The notes: generated by a model not told the origin, from the sequence alone. Counted from the first letter of the stretch, positions 8,722-18,499 are shown. The stretch: DNA of 64,000 nucleotides from Pseudomonas fluorescens (GCF_001623525.1 NZ_CP015225.1:186001-250000), one strand, 5' to 3'. A program made the numbers and translations.

Positions 8722-9372
8722 ATGCCCGAAACTGCAACCGCCATCGCCGACATCCATATGCTCGACAGTGGTTATTCCCGTGAAGCCCGTTCGTTGCTGT
8801 ATCAGGCCTATCGCCACGAGCCGACCTTCAGCTACCTGTTCGAATCCGAGCGTCCCGGTTATGAACAGCGGGTACGGGCCACGGTGCGTGAGCTGGTCAA
8901 GCAGCATTTTCTCCAGGATTTGCCGGCCATCGGCTTGCTGGTCAACGACCGCCTGATCGGCATCGCCCTGATCGCTCCGCCGCAGCGGCGCCTGGGCATC
9001 ACCGAAAGCTGGGCCTGGCGCCTGCGCATGGTCTTGAGCACTGGTTTTCGTTGCACGCGGCGCTACCTGGAATACCACGCGGCGGTGCTGGCCTGCCTGC
9101 CGTCGGATGCGGTCCATGTATTGCCTCTGCTGGGCGTGCACCCACAGTTCCAGGGCAAGCATTTCGGTGAACAGTTGCTCGAGGCGGTGCATAACTGGTG
9201 TGCGGTGGACGAGCATTCCCAGGGCGTGGTGCTGGACACCGGCAACCCACGTTACCTTGAGTTTTATAAACGCCAGGGTTATGAGGAAATCGGCGAAGTG
9301 GCGGTAGGACCGATCCGCGAGCATGTGTTCTTCCACGCCAACCCGCAGGTTCTGCAAAGCGCAACGGCATAG
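8722..9372 (+). CDS. GNAT family N-acetyltransferase
   Basis: 216-residue acetyl-CoA-dependent acetyltransferase. The GNAT core is visible from about residue 70: VNDRLIGIALIAPPQRR (beta strands), LGVHPQFQGKHFGEQLLEAVHNW at 133-155 as the acetyl-CoA-binding motif A (Q/RxxGx pattern), and VVLDTGNPRYLEFYKRQGYEEIGE at 171-194 as motif B. The N-terminal YSREARSLLYQAYRHEPTFSYLFES is typical for the small-molecule branch. Substrate unknown. Its position between xthA and tamA is shared with other pseudomonads. Confidence 0.85.
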   Translation: MPETATAIADIHMLDSGYSREARSLLYQAYRHEPTFSYLFESERPGYEQRVRATVRELVKQHFLQDLPAIGLLVNDRLIGIALIAPPQRRLGITESWAWRLRMVLSTGFRCTRRYLEYHAAVLACLPSDAVHVLPLLGVHPQFQGKHFGEQLLEAVHNWCAVDEHSQGVVLDTGNPRYLEFYKRQGYEEIGEVAVGPIREHVFFHANPQVLQSATA

Positions 9373-9437
9373 TCGGCCGAACTTTTGCGAAATGTCCGGC
9401 TCTATCAAGCACCTACGCTCGTGATAGCATCCGCGCC

Positions 9438-11165
9438 ATGAACCTCCCAGGAAGAATGACCAGTGGCGCGCTCTTGCTGTCCCTCAGCTGCGTGGCGCTG
9501 GCAAACAGTGAATTGGAAGTACGGGTCAAGCCGTCCAACGATGAACTCAAGGCCAACGTAGAAGGTTATATCGGCGGTGTGGGTGATCGTGACGAGGAGG
9601 CCTTGCTGCGCTTCAGCCGTGGTGCCGAGGAGCAGGCGCGCAAAGCCGCCCAGGCGCTGGGCTACTACCAGCCGCAGATCGACAGTGAGGTCAAGGGCGG
9701 CAAGGACCCACGCCTGGTACTGACCATCGACCCCGGCGAGCCTGTGCATTTGCGCAACGTCACCGTGCGCATTGATGGCCCGGCGGCATCGCTCAAAGCC
9801 TTTCGCGTACCCAGCAACGCCGCCCTCAAGCCCGGCGCGGTGCTCAACCATGGTCGCTACGAAGACGCCAAGCGAATCATCCAGAACCAGGCCTCGCGTT
9901 ATGGTTTTTTCAGTGGGCGCTTCACTCGGCAGAAGCTGTTGGTTGACCCCCAGGCGGGCATCGCCGACATCGAACTGATTTACGACAGCGGCCCGCGCTA
10001 TGCCTTGGGCCCGGTGAGTTTTGAGGGCGACACGCCGTTCGACGAAGACCTGCTGCAGCGCATGGTGCCGTTCAAGGCCGGCACGGCGTACGACTCCGAA
10101 CTCATTGCAGAGCTCAACCAGGCCCTGCAATCGAGCGGTTATTTCGAAGGCGTCCGGGTGGATGCCGCACCGACGGCGGCCACCGACAACGTGATCCCGG
10201 TGGCGGTCAAGCTTGATACGCGCAAGCCGCGCACCATGGGCCTGGGCCTGGGGTTTTCCACCGATGTCGGCCCACGGGTCAAAGCCAACTGGACGCGTCA
10301 CTGGGTCAACCCCCAGGGCCACAGTTATGGCTGGGAAGCGGAAGTGTCGGCGCCCCGGCAGAACGTCGGCTTGTGGTACGACGTGCCGCTGGATCCGCCG
10401 CTGACTGACAAGATACGTTACGCCGGCGGTTATCAATATGAAGAACTGGCCGGCACCGACAGCCTCAGCAAACTGCTCACCGTGGGCCCGGAATGGCACA
10501 GCAAGTTGCCCAGCGGCTGGCAGCGGGTGGTGTCGCTCAAGTGGCAACGCGAGGAATATCGCCTCGGCGACGATGCGGGCCTGAGCACATTGCTGATGCC
10601 GGGCCTCAGCTATTCCTACCTGCGCAGCGACAATCGCATCGATCCACACAACGGTTACCGCTTGCAGTTCGACACCAAGGTCGCCAAGGAAGGGCTCGGC
10701 TCGGACAACAATCTTTTATACGGCACCGCCATGGTCAAGGGCCTGACCACGGTGTTCGACAAGCATCGCTTGCTGGCGCGGGCGCAGATCGGCGGCAGCG
10801 CCACCAATGGCTACAAATCCATCCCGCCATCCCTGCGCTTTTTTGCCGGTGGCGACCAGAGCGTACGGGGTTACGACTACCAGAGCCTGTCGCCGGAAAA
10901 CTCAGAGGGCGACCGTATCGGTGGTCGTTACATGGTCGCCGGCAGCCTCGAATATCAATATTCCATCGCGGAAAAATGGCGGGTGGCGACGTTCATCGAC
11001 CAGGGCAACTCTTTTAACAGCCTGGAACTGCCGAGCCTCAAGACCGGCGTGGGGGTCGGCGTGCGCTGGGTGTCGCCGGTGGGGCCGATCCGCCTCGACC
11101 TGGCTCATGCGATGGACGACGACGGCGGCATCCGCTTGCACTTTTCCATGGGACCTGAGCTGTGA
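9438..11165 (+). CDS. tamA: Translocation and assembly module outer-membrane protein TamA
   Basis: 575-residue Omp85/BamA family protein. A signal peptide (1-22) precedes three POTRA domains (about 25-255) and a C-terminal 16-strand barrel (about 265-575) with the family RFFAGGDQSVRGYDYQSL loop near 475 and the VGVRWVSPVGPIRLDLA strand near the end. With TamB it helps insert or fold outer-membrane proteins such as autotransporters. Its stop overlaps the tamB start by 4 bases, so the two are co-translated. Confidence 0.93.
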   Translation: MNLPGRMTSGALLLSLSCVALANSELEVRVKPSNDELKANVEGYIGGVGDRDEEALLRFSRGAEEQARKAAQALGYYQPQIDSEVKGGKDPRLVLTIDPGEPVHLRNVTVRIDGPAASLKAFRVPSNAALKPGAVLNHGRYEDAKRIIQNQASRYGFFSGRFTRQKLLVDPQAGIADIELIYDSGPRYALGPVSFEGDTPFDEDLLQRMVPFKAGTAYDSELIAELNQALQSSGYFEGVRVDAAPTAATDNVIPVAVKLDTRKPRTMGLGLGFSTDVGPRVKANWTRHWVNPQGHSYGWEAEVSAPRQNVGLWYDVPLDPPLTDKIRYAGGYQYEELAGTDSLSKLLTVGPEWHSKLPSGWQRVVSLKWQREEYRLGDDAGLSTLLMPGLSYSYLRSDNRIDPHNGYRLQFDTKVAKEGLGSDNNLLYGTAMVKGLTTVFDKHRLLARAQIGGSATNGYKSIPPSLRFFAGGDQSVRGYDYQSLSPENSEGDRIGGRYMVAGSLEYQYSIAEKWRVATFIDQGNSFNSLELPSLKTGVGVGVRWVSPVGPIRLDLAHAMDDDGGIRLHFSMGPEL

Positions 11166-14100
11166 CGCGTGGTTTGAAGATAATGCTGCTGGCGCTCGCC
11201 GGGGTCGTGCTGGCCTTGAGCGTTGTGCTGGGCACGGCATTCGGCAGCCGTTGGGCCCTTGGCCTGGTGCCGGGGCTGACCGTGGAGAACTTCCAGGGCC
11301 GGCTGGGCGGGCAGTGGAGCGCCGATCACGTGCTGTGGCAGCAGGACGCCAGTCGGGTGGAGGTGGATCGGCTGATATTCGCCTGGTCGCCGCTGTGCCT
11401 GGCGCGCATGACCCTGTGCGTCGAACAGCTCAAGGCCGACCAGGTCGCCTTGCAATTGCCTGCCTCTGCCGATGAACCGAGCAGCGGCCCGATCAGCTTG
11501 CCGGACCTGGATTTGCCGCTCGCCATCGAACTGGGCGATGTGCAGGTCGGCAGCCTGTCGTTCAACGGCAGCGAGCAGCTCAAAGGGCTGCAATTGGTTG
11601 CCCATTGGACCGCCGAGGGCATGCAGATCGATTCGGTGCAATTGCAGCGCGATGAACTGAGCCTGAAGCTCTCCGGCCTGCTGAAACCGGGCGGCGACTG
11701 GCCGTTGCGCGCCGAGGGCCGGTTGACCTTGCCGGCGCCGGGCACCACACCCTGGGCGCTGGACCTGAAAGTCGACGGCAACCTGCTCAAGACCCTCAAC
11801 CTCAAAGCCGACAGTAGCGGCTACCTGCAAGGCCAGTTGAGCGGTGAACTGCAACCGCTGGCGGACAACCTGCCCGCCAAGGTGCGCATCAGCGCCGACG
11901 GCTTCAAGGCCAGTGCCGATCTGCCGGACACGTTGGTGCTCAATCAGCTGGAATTGACCGGCGAAGGCGATCTGAAAAACGGCTATCAACTGCTCGGCAA
12001 AGCGACGCTGCCCGCCGAAAAAGGGTCGGTGGCGTTGTTGCTGCAAGGCACGGTGGACGCCAATGGCGCGCAGATCGCCGGCCTGGATCTGGATGCCGGC
12101 GCTCAGCAAAGCCTGAAACTCAGCGGCCAACTGGACTGGCGCGAAGGTCTGCGCGCCGAAGCGAAGGTTGCCTGGCTGGATTTCCCCTGGCATCGCCTCT
12201 ATCCGCTGATCGACGAGCCACAGGTGACGCTGCGTAGCTTTGACGGCGAAGTCTCTTACACCGATGGCCAATACCTGGGCAACTTCCAGGCCGCGTTGGA
12301 CGGACCCGCCGGGGCCTTCAGCCTGGGCAGCCCGTTCAGCGGCGACCTGACGCAAATCCATTTGCCGCAGCTCAAGCTCGCGGCGGGGCAGGGCAAGGCC
12401 GAAGGGCACCTGAGCCTGCAATTTGCCGATGGCATTGCCTGGGATACGGCGCTGCAACTGTCGGCCATCAACCCGGCGTATTGGCTTGGCGAACTGCCCG
12501 GGACCCTGGCTGGGCCGTTGCGCAGCAAAGGGACGATGAAGAACGACCGCCTCGATCTCGACGCGGACCTGGACCTCAAGGGCAAACTGCGCGGCCAGCC
12601 AGCGGTGCTCCAGGCCCAGGCCAGCGGCGCTGGCGAGCAGTGGACGCTCAGCGCGCTGGACATTCGCCTGGGGGATAACCGCATCAACGGCAGTGCCAGC
12701 CTGCAAGAGAAACTGACCGGCCAGATCGACATCAAGCTCGCACGCCTGGCTCAACTCTGGCCGCAATTGCGTGGCCAAGTCATCGGCCGTGTCGACGTGG
12801 CCGGCACGCTCAAGGCCCCCCAAGGCAAGCTCGGCCTGCAAGGCTCGCAACTGGCCCTCCAGGACAACCGCCTGCAAAGCCTGAACCTGGACGCGACCCT
12901 CGACAGCGCCCAGCGCGGCAAGCTCGACCTCAAGGCCAGCGGCATCCGCGTCGGCGAAACGTCGCTGGGCGTGCTGACGGTCAGCGGCCAGGGCGATATC
13001 AAACAACAGAAGCTCAACCTGGACCTGCAAGGGCCGCAGCTCGACACGACCCTGGCCCTCGATGGCGCGCTCGACCAGGGCAACTGGCGCGGGCGCCTGG
13101 CCAGCGGCGACGTGCAGGCCGGCGGCCAAGCCTGGCGCCTGCAAGCTCCGGCGAAACTGGAGCGCCTGGCCGATGGCACGCTCAACGTCGGAGCTCATTG
13201 CTGGCGTTCCTTTGATGCCAGCCTGTGCGGTGAAGACCAGCGGCTGATGCCGGAGCCGAAGCTGCGCTATCACCTCAAGCAATTCCCCATCGAAAGCCTG
13301 GCCCAGTGGATGCCCAAGGATTTTGCCTGGCAGGGCCGGCTCAACGCGGACCTGCAATTGGACCTGCCGGCCAGCGGCCCGAACGGCCGGGTCCTGGTGG
13401 ACGCCAGCGGCGGTACTTTACGGATTCGGGACAAGGAGGGCGATAAGGCGCAATGGCTGGACTTCCCGTACCAGACCCTCACACTCAACAGCCGCCTGAC
13501 CCCCAAGCGTATCGACACCGACCTGAATTTCGCCGGCGCCAGGCTCGGCGAACTGATGCTCCAGGCACAAATCAACCCCATGCTCGCCAGCAAACCCATC
13601 AGCGGCTCGTTCCGCCTGACCGGCCTGGACCTGTCCGTGGCCCGGCCATTCGTGCCGATGGTGGAAACCCTCACCGGTCACCTGAACGGCAGCGGGACCT
13701 TGTCCGGTGGTTTGCTTGCGCCCCAGGTCAACGGCAACCTGGTGCTCAGCGACGGCGAAGTGTCTGGCCCGGAACTGCCGGTCAGCCTCGAAGCCTTGCA
13801 GATGCGGGCAACGATTACCGGCGAAGCGGTACAGCTCAATGGCAATTGGAAAAGTGGCAAGAGCGGGCAGGGCAGCCTGACCGGGAACATCGGCTGGGGC
13901 GAAGCCCTGACCCTGAACCTGGCCCTCAAGGGCTCGCAACTGCCGGTCACCGTCGAGCCTTATGCGGTGCTCGACGTGGCGCCCGACCTCGCCATCACCC
14001 TGCACGGTGAGCAGCTTGCCATTGCCGGCAAGGTCCTGGTTCCCAAAGGCGAGATCACCATTCGCGAACTGCCGCCGTCCACCGTCAAGGTGTCGGATGA

Positions 14101-14836
14101 CACGGTGATCGTCGGCCACCAGACCGAGGAGGGCAAGGCGCCGCTGGCCATGGCGATGGACATCGACGTGATCGTCGGCCAGGACAAACTCGCGTTCTCG
14201 GGTTTCGGCCTGACGGCCAACGTCCAGGGGCAAGTGCACATCGGCGACAACATGGACACCCGCGGCGAGCTCTGGCTCAACGACGGTCGTTATCGGGCCT
14301 ACGGGCAACGGCTGACGGTGCGACGGGCGCGGTTGCTGTTCGCCGGGCCCATCGACCAGCCCTACCTGGACATCGAAGCGATCCGCCAGACCGACGACGT
14401 GATCGCCGGCATCCGCTTGAGCGGCAGCGCCGAGCAACCGGCCACGCAAATTTTCTCGGAACCGGCCATGAGCCAGGAGCAGGCATTGTCCTACTTGGTG
14501 CTGGGCCGGCCACTGAGCACCACCGGCGAGGACAACAACATGCTCGCCCAGGCAGCGTTGGGCCTGGGGTTGATGGGCAGCTCGGGCGTGACCACCAGCC
14601 TGGCCAATAATCTGGGGATCGAGGATTTCCAGCTCGACACCCAGGGCAGCGGCAATGCCACCAGCGTGGTCGCCAGCGGCAACCTGTCGGAAAAACTCAG
14701 CCTGCGCTACGGCGTTGGCGTGTTCGAACCGGCCAACACCATCGCCCTGCGCTACAAGCTCAGCAAGAAGGTCTACCTCGAAGCCGCAAGCGGCGTCGCC
14801 AGCTCGCTGGACATCTTCTACAAGCGCGATTTCTAA
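11162..14836 (+). CDS. tamB: Translocation and assembly module inner-membrane protein TamB
   Basis: 1224 residues with an N-terminal membrane anchor (about 4-26) and a very long periplasmic beta-rich body of repeating amphipathic strands, ending in the DUF490 (TamB) domain at about 890-1224. GTG start overlaps the tamA stop. TamB spans the periplasm as a hydrophobic groove and works with TamA; recent work on the AsmA-like group also implicates it in phospholipid transport. Length is within the family range. Long open frames on the opposite strand here are codon-bias shadows. Confidence 0.93.
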   Translation: MTRGLKIMLLALAGVVLALSVVLGTAFGSRWALGLVPGLTVENFQGRLGGQWSADHVLWQQDASRVEVDRLIFAWSPLCLARMTLCVEQLKADQVALQLPASADEPSSGPISLPDLDLPLAIELGDVQVGSLSFNGSEQLKGLQLVAHWTAEGMQIDSVQLQRDELSLKLSGLLKPGGDWPLRAEGRLTLPAPGTTPWALDLKVDGNLLKTLNLKADSSGYLQGQLSGELQPLADNLPAKVRISADGFKASADLPDTLVLNQLELTGEGDLKNGYQLLGKATLPAEKGSVALLLQGTVDANGAQIAGLDLDAGAQQSLKLSGQLDWREGLRAEAKVAWLDFPWHRLYPLIDEPQVTLRSFDGEVSYTDGQYLGNFQAALDGPAGAFSLGSPFSGDLTQIHLPQLKLAAGQGKAEGHLSLQFADGIAWDTALQLSAINPAYWLGELPGTLAGPLRSKGTMKNDRLDLDADLDLKGKLRGQPAVLQAQASGAGEQWTLSALDIRLGDNRINGSASLQEKLTGQIDIKLARLAQLWPQLRGQVIGRVDVAGTLKAPQGKLGLQGSQLALQDNRLQSLNLDATLDSAQRGKLDLKASGIRVGETSLGVLTVSGQGDIKQQKLNLDLQGPQLDTTLALDGALDQGNWRGRLASGDVQAGGQAWRLQAPAKLERLADGTLNVGAHCWRSFDASLCGEDQRLMPEPKLRYHLKQFPIESLAQWMPKDFAWQGRLNADLQLDLPASGPNGRVLVDASGGTLRIRDKEGDKAQWLDFPYQTLTLNSRLTPKRIDTDLNFAGARLGELMLQAQINPMLASKPISGSFRLTGLDLSVARPFVPMVETLTGHLNGSGTLSGGLLAPQVNGNLVLSDGEVSGPELPVSLEALQMRATITGEAVQLNGNWKSGKSGQGSLTGNIGWGEALTLNLALKGSQLPVTVEPYAVLDVAPDLAITLHGEQLAIAGKVLVPKGEITIRELPPSTVKVSDDTVIVGHQTEEGKAPLAMAMDIDVIVGQDKLAFSGFGLTANVQGQVHIGDNMDTRGELWLNDGRYRAYGQRLTVRRARLLFAGPIDQPYLDIEAIRQTDDVIAGIRLSGSAEQPATQIFSEPAMSQEQALSYLVLGRPLSTTGEDNNMLAQAALGLGLMGSSGVTTSLANNLGIEDFQLDTQGSGNATSVVASGNLSEKLSLRYGVGVFEPANTIALRYKLSKKVYLEAASGVASSLDIFYKRDF

Positions 14837-14852
14837 CCTTTCCCCAACCCCC

Positions 14853-14940
14853 TGTGTGCGAGCTTGCTCGCGATAGCGGTATGACATTCAACACCTTCGT
14901 TGATTGACACACCGCTATCGCGAGCAAGCTCGCTCCCACA
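14853..14940. repeat. REPIN after tamB
   Basis: Arms of the GCGAGCTTGCTCGCGATAGCGGT type in inverted orientation around a 30-base centre. It lies 16 bases after the tamB stop and may act as an RNA-stability boundary. Confidence 0.88.
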
Positions 14941-15002
14941 TTCGTTTTCCCACAGGTTTATCTGCGTTTTGGCTGTTAGTGCATAGCAAGCTAACTATTC
15001 GA

Positions 15003-15057
15003 TTGACATTCGCTGCCTAAGCAGTAATATCTCGACATACATTCACTGCCTAGGCAG
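15003..15057 (+). promoter_or_regulatory. Promoter and twin operator of the MarR/efflux operon
   Basis: A sigma-70 type promoter is visible: TTGACA at 15003-15008, 16-base spacer, TAATAT at 15025-15030. A 12-bp palindrome CTGCCTAAGCAG (15013-15024) fills the spacer and a perfect one, CTGCCTAGGCAG (15046-15057), lies just after the expected start of transcription. The centres are 33 bp apart, about three helical turns. A MarR-type repressor bound there would block RNA polymerase, so the operon is probably autoregulated and induced by ligand. Confidence 0.8.
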
Positions 15058-15071
15058 CAAACGGTGGTCAG

Positions 15072-15547
15072 ATGAAGCATTTCACTCCAGACAACTTTCA
15101 CAATTGCCATCTCGGCATGCTGCTCGGCCGTACCGCGCTGCTCAAGGACCGGATCATCGACACTCATATGGAACCCGTCGGCATCACCGCCGCGCAGTTC
15201 AAGGTGTTGATCATCATGGCCCAGTACGGCATCGAGACGCCGGCCGAGCTGTGTCGCTACCTGTCCCTGGACAGTGGCTCGATGACGCGGATGCTCGATC
15301 GCCTGGAACAGAAAGGTTTCCTGGCCCGTGAACGCTCCGCCCCAGGACCGCCGGCAAGTGCGCCTGGTGCTGACCGAAGCCGGCCAGGCCCTTGCCGATC
15401 GCCTGCCGTTTATCGGTGCCGAGGCCATGAACCAGTTGGCCAGCGCCATCAGCCCCCGAGGAGCTGCAAACCCTCGAACAGATCCTCAAGAAAATTCTGC
15501 TCGCCGCCGGTGACCCCATCACCGTGTCGCGAATGGGGGAAAAATGA
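15072..15547 (+). pseudogene. MarR family regulator of the efflux operon, two frameshifts
   Basis: The first ~90 codons encode the DNA-binding winged helix of an EmrR/MarR-like repressor (ITAAQFKVLIIMAQY, LDSGSMTRMLDRLEQKGFLARER). An extra C in the CCCC run near 15340 moves QDRRQVRLVLTEAGQALADRLPFIGAEAMNQLASAIS into the next frame, and an extra C in the CCCCC run near 15459 moves EELQTLEQILKKILLAAG into the third frame, which stops at 15545-15547 and overlaps the next start by ATGA. Removing both bases restores a normal ~157-residue MarR with proper coupling. As written, the product ends at 15554 with an unrelated tail and lacks the dimerisation helices. Either a real knockout that would derepress the pump or two homopolymer sequencing errors. 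Confidence 0.85.
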
Positions 15548-17013
15548 AGTGTAAAACCTTGCGTACCCGATTAAGCCTGGTGGTCTTGGCCATGAGCCTG
15601 GCGGGCTGTGCCAGCTACAGCGGCCTGAAGACCGAAGGCGTCAGCATGGAGGCCCAGAGCCTCAAGGCCGGGCAATCCCTGAACGGTGTCACGCTGTCGC
15701 AGGCCGCGTGGCCGAAAAGCGATTGGTGGAAGAGCCTCGGCGACCCGCAACTCGACGGCCTGATCCGTGAAGCCCTGCGCGATAGCCCGGACATGCAGAT
15801 CGCCAGCGCCCGGGTGCATCAGGCCAGTGCCGCTGCCTATGCTGCCAACGCGGCGCGCCTGCCGACCCTGGATGCCAGCGGCGGCGCCAGCCGTTCGCGC
15901 CTGTCCCGTGACCAGGACCCGCAAGGGCAGGGCGGGGCGTACAGCACCCTGCGCACGTTAGGTGTGGACTTCAATTACAACTTCGACCTCTGGGGTGGCC
16001 AGCGTGCCGCCTGGGAAGCCGCCCTCGGCCAGGCCCGCTCTGCCGAGATCGATCGCCAGGCCGCGCAACTGACCCTGGCCGCCGACGTGGCCCGGGCCTA
16101 CAGCGACCTGGGCCAGGCCCACATTATTTATGACCTGGCCTCCGAGGACCTCAAGCGCACCCGGCAGATGCTCGACCTGGGCAAGCGCCGCCTCACTGCC
16201 GGGATCGACAGCGAATATCAGTTCCAGCAGACCGAAAGCCTGGAAGCCAGCGCCGACGCCACCCTGATCGACGCAGAGAAACGCCTGCAAAGCGCCAAGA
16301 TCGCCCTGGCGGTGTTGCTGGGCAAAGGTCCGGACCGCGGCCATGAAATCCCCCGGCCCAACGTGCTGCAAGCCAGCGCGGTCGCCTTGCCGTCGAACCT
16401 GCCGGCCGAGTTGCTGGGGCGTCGTCCGGACCTGGTCGCGGCACGCTGGCGGGTCGAGGCGGCGAGCAAGAACATCGAGGCCGGCAAGACCAACTTCTAC
16501 CCCAATCTCAACTTGAGCGCAGCCGCCGGAACCCGGTCGTTGCTGGGCGATGCGATGTTCGGTTCGGCCAGCCGCTTCTTCAATGTGGGGCCGACGGTGT
16601 CGCTGCCGATCTTTGATGGCGGCCGCTTGCGGGCGGACCTGGATGCCCGGGACGCCGATTACGACCTGGCGGTGGCGCAATACAACAAAAGCCTGGTCAC
16701 GGCCCTTGGGGATGTCAGCGACACCATCAACCAATTGCGTGACATCGCTCGCCAGATCGGTGCCCAGCAACATGCCACCGATATCGCACAGAGCTCCTAC
16801 GACACGGTGGTCCAGCGCTACGGCTCGGGCATCGGGAATTACCTGGACGTGCTGAGCATCGAGCAGCAATTGCTCCAGGCCCAGCGCCAACTGGCGAACC
16901 TGAATGCCGAGCAGATCGATTTGTCGATCCAACTGATGCAGGCCCTGGGCGGCGGTTTCGAGGCCCAGACCCTGGCGGCGGCCACCCCGGCCGCTACCAC
17001 GCCAAATAACTGA
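15544..17013 (+). CDS. Outer-membrane efflux lipoprotein, NodT/OprM family
   Basis: 489-residue outer-membrane factor of a tripartite pump. The signal peptide ends in a lipobox LAGC (Cys about residue 22), so the protein is lipid-anchored. Two repeated OEP domains (about 65-260 and 275-465) form the trimeric beta-barrel and alpha-helical tunnel; LGRRPDLVAARWRVEAAS and PIFDGGRLRADLDARDADYDLAVAQYNKSLVTALGDVSD are family signatures. It overlaps the regulator's ancestral stop and is followed 15 bases later by the membrane fusion gene. Confidence 0.9.
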   Translation: MKCKTLRTRLSLVVLAMSLAGCASYSGLKTEGVSMEAQSLKAGQSLNGVTLSQAAWPKSDWWKSLGDPQLDGLIREALRDSPDMQIASARVHQASAAAYAANAARLPTLDASGGASRSRLSRDQDPQGQGGAYSTLRTLGVDFNYNFDLWGGQRAAWEAALGQARSAEIDRQAAQLTLAADVARAYSDLGQAHIIYDLASEDLKRTRQMLDLGKRRLTAGIDSEYQFQQTESLEASADATLIDAEKRLQSAKIALAVLLGKGPDRGHEIPRPNVLQASAVALPSNLPAELLGRRPDLVAARWRVEAASKNIEAGKTNFYPNLNLSAAAGTRSLLGDAMFGSASRFFNVGPTVSLPIFDGGRLRADLDARDADYDLAVAQYNKSLVTALGDVSDTINQLRDIARQIGAQQHATDIAQSSYDTVVQRYGSGIGNYLDVLSIEQQLLQAQRQLANLNAEQIDLSIQLMQALGGGFEAQTLAAATPAATTPNN

Positions 17014-17028
17014 TTCGAGGTACTTGTC

Positions 17029-18225
17029 ATGGCGACTGCCGAAACGACTCAATCCGAACATGCGCAAGACGGTAATCCACGCAAGCGCAAGGTCATGCTG
17101 CTGACACTGACGCTGCTGGTCATTCTTTCGGGCCTGGGCGTCTGGGCCTGGCACGAACTGTATGGTCGCTGGAGCGAAAGCACTGACGATGCCTATGTGA
17201 ACGGCAACGTGGTGGAAATCACGCCGCTGGTCACCGGCACCGTGGTGAGCATTGGGGCCGACGACGGCGACCTGGTGCGTGAGGGCCAGGTGCTGGTGCA
17301 GTTCGACCCGAACGACGCCGAAGTCGGGCTGCAAAGTGCCCAGGCCAACCTGGCGCGGACCGTGCGCCAGGTGCGTGGCTTGTACAGCAACGTCGATGGC
17401 ATGCGGGCGCAGGTCAATGCGCAAGAGGCCGAAGTGCAGAAGGCCCAGGAAAACTACAGCCGACGCAAGAACCTGGCGGCCGGCGGGGCGATTTCCAAGG
17501 AGGAACTGTCTCACGCCCGGGATGACCTGACCTCGGCGCAGAACGCCTTGGCCAATGCCCGGCAACAGCTCAAGACCACCAGCGCCTTGGTCGACGATAC
17601 CGTGGTGTCGTCCCATCCCGACGTGCAGTCCGCCGCCGCGCAGCTGCGTCAGGCCTTCCTGGCCAACGCCCGCAGTACTTTGATCGCACCCGTCACCGGC
17701 TATGTCGCCAAGCGCACCGTGCAACTCGGCCAACGGGTGCAGCCGGGCACGGCGTTGATGGCGGTGATCCCGCTGGATCAGCTGTGGATCGACGCCAACT
17801 TCAAGGAAACCCAACTGCGCGACATGCGCATCGGCCAACCGGTGGAGATCGAAGCCGACCTGTACGGCAGCGATGTGAAGTACAGCGGCACTATCGACAG
17901 CCTTGGCGCCGGGACCGGCAGCGCGTTTGCCTTGCTACCGGCGCAGAACGCTACCGGTAACTGGATCAAGATCGTCCAGCGGGTGCCGGTGCGCATTCAC
18001 ATCAATGCCCAGGAACTGGCCAAGCATCCGCTGCGCATTGGCCTGTCGACCCTGGTCAACGTCGACCTGCACGACCAGAGCGGCCCGGTACTGGCCCAAC
18101 AACCACCGCAGAAAGCCTCGCTCAGCACCCAGGTCTACGATCAGCAACTGACCGATGCTGACGCGATGATCGCGCGCCTGATCCACGACAACAGTGCGGC
18201 TGCGAGCAAGACCGCGCAGCGCTAG
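17029..18225 (+). CDS. EmrA/HlyD-type membrane fusion protein
   Basis: 398 residues. A cytoplasmic N-terminus and one membrane helix (about 23-43) are followed by a biotinyl-lipoyl-like half (TDDAYVNGNVVEITPLVTGTV, 53-73), an alpha-helical hairpin (about 100-195), the second lipoyl half (TLIAPVTGYVAKRTVQLGQRVQPGTAL, near 222-248) and a beta-barrel. It bridges the MFS pump in the inner membrane and the outer-membrane channel encoded on either side, and exports drugs or hydrophobic compounds. Confidence 0.9.
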   Translation: MATAETTQSEHAQDGNPRKRKVMLLTLTLLVILSGLGVWAWHELYGRWSESTDDAYVNGNVVEITPLVTGTVVSIGADDGDLVREGQVLVQFDPNDAEVGLQSAQANLARTVRQVRGLYSNVDGMRAQVNAQEAEVQKAQENYSRRKNLAAGGAISKEELSHARDDLTSAQNALANARQQLKTTSALVDDTVVSSHPDVQSAAAQLRQAFLANARSTLIAPVTGYVAKRTVQLGQRVQPGTALMAVIPLDQLWIDANFKETQLRDMRIGQPVEIEADLYGSDVKYSGTIDSLGAGTGSAFALLPAQNATGNWIKIVQRVPVRIHINAQELAKHPLRIGLSTLVNVDLHDQSGPVLAQQPPQKASLSTQVYDQQLTDADAMIARLIHDNSAAASKTAQR

Positions 18226-18243
18226 TCAGTCATGGCATGAACC

Positions 18244-18402
18244 TGTGGGAGCGAGCTTGCTCCGGGCGGCTCGCTCCCACACCACCACAGTTCATTCAAG
18301 GGAACCACTGAATCTGTGGCGAGGGAGCTTGCTCCCGCTTGAGTGCGAAGCGCTCACAAAAAGGGCTGCTGCGCAGCCAACGGGAGCAAGCTCCCTCGCC
18401 AC
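18244..18402. repeat. Two REP hairpins between emrA-like and emrB-like genes
   Basis: A compact hairpin at 18244-18281 (arms TGTGGGAGCGAGC/GCTCGCTCCCACA, shortened centre) is followed by a full doublet at 18315-18402 of the other class (arms GTGGCGAGGGAGCTTGCTCC). They belong to different REP families, so two insertions separate the fusion and pump genes inside one operon. The 274-base gap holds nothing else recognisable. Confidence 0.85.
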
Positions 18403-18499
18403 GGTGGTTCAAGCGACCTTGATGAACGGCAGTGTGTTCCCACAGGTTCTGTGCCTTGCCCCGAACGATTTCGCCACCTTCGCTTCATAGGATTTCGCA

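Noticed and set aside
11105..13357. 750-codon open frame on the minus strand opposite tamB
   Set aside because: Codon-bias shadow: tamB on the plus strand shows family features over its whole length, and the antisense product is a compositionally odd Ala/Gln/Leu-rich sequence with no signature or ribosome site.
15958..17838. 626-codon open frame opposite the efflux genes
   Set aside because: Spans two real genes on the other strand and shows no domain.
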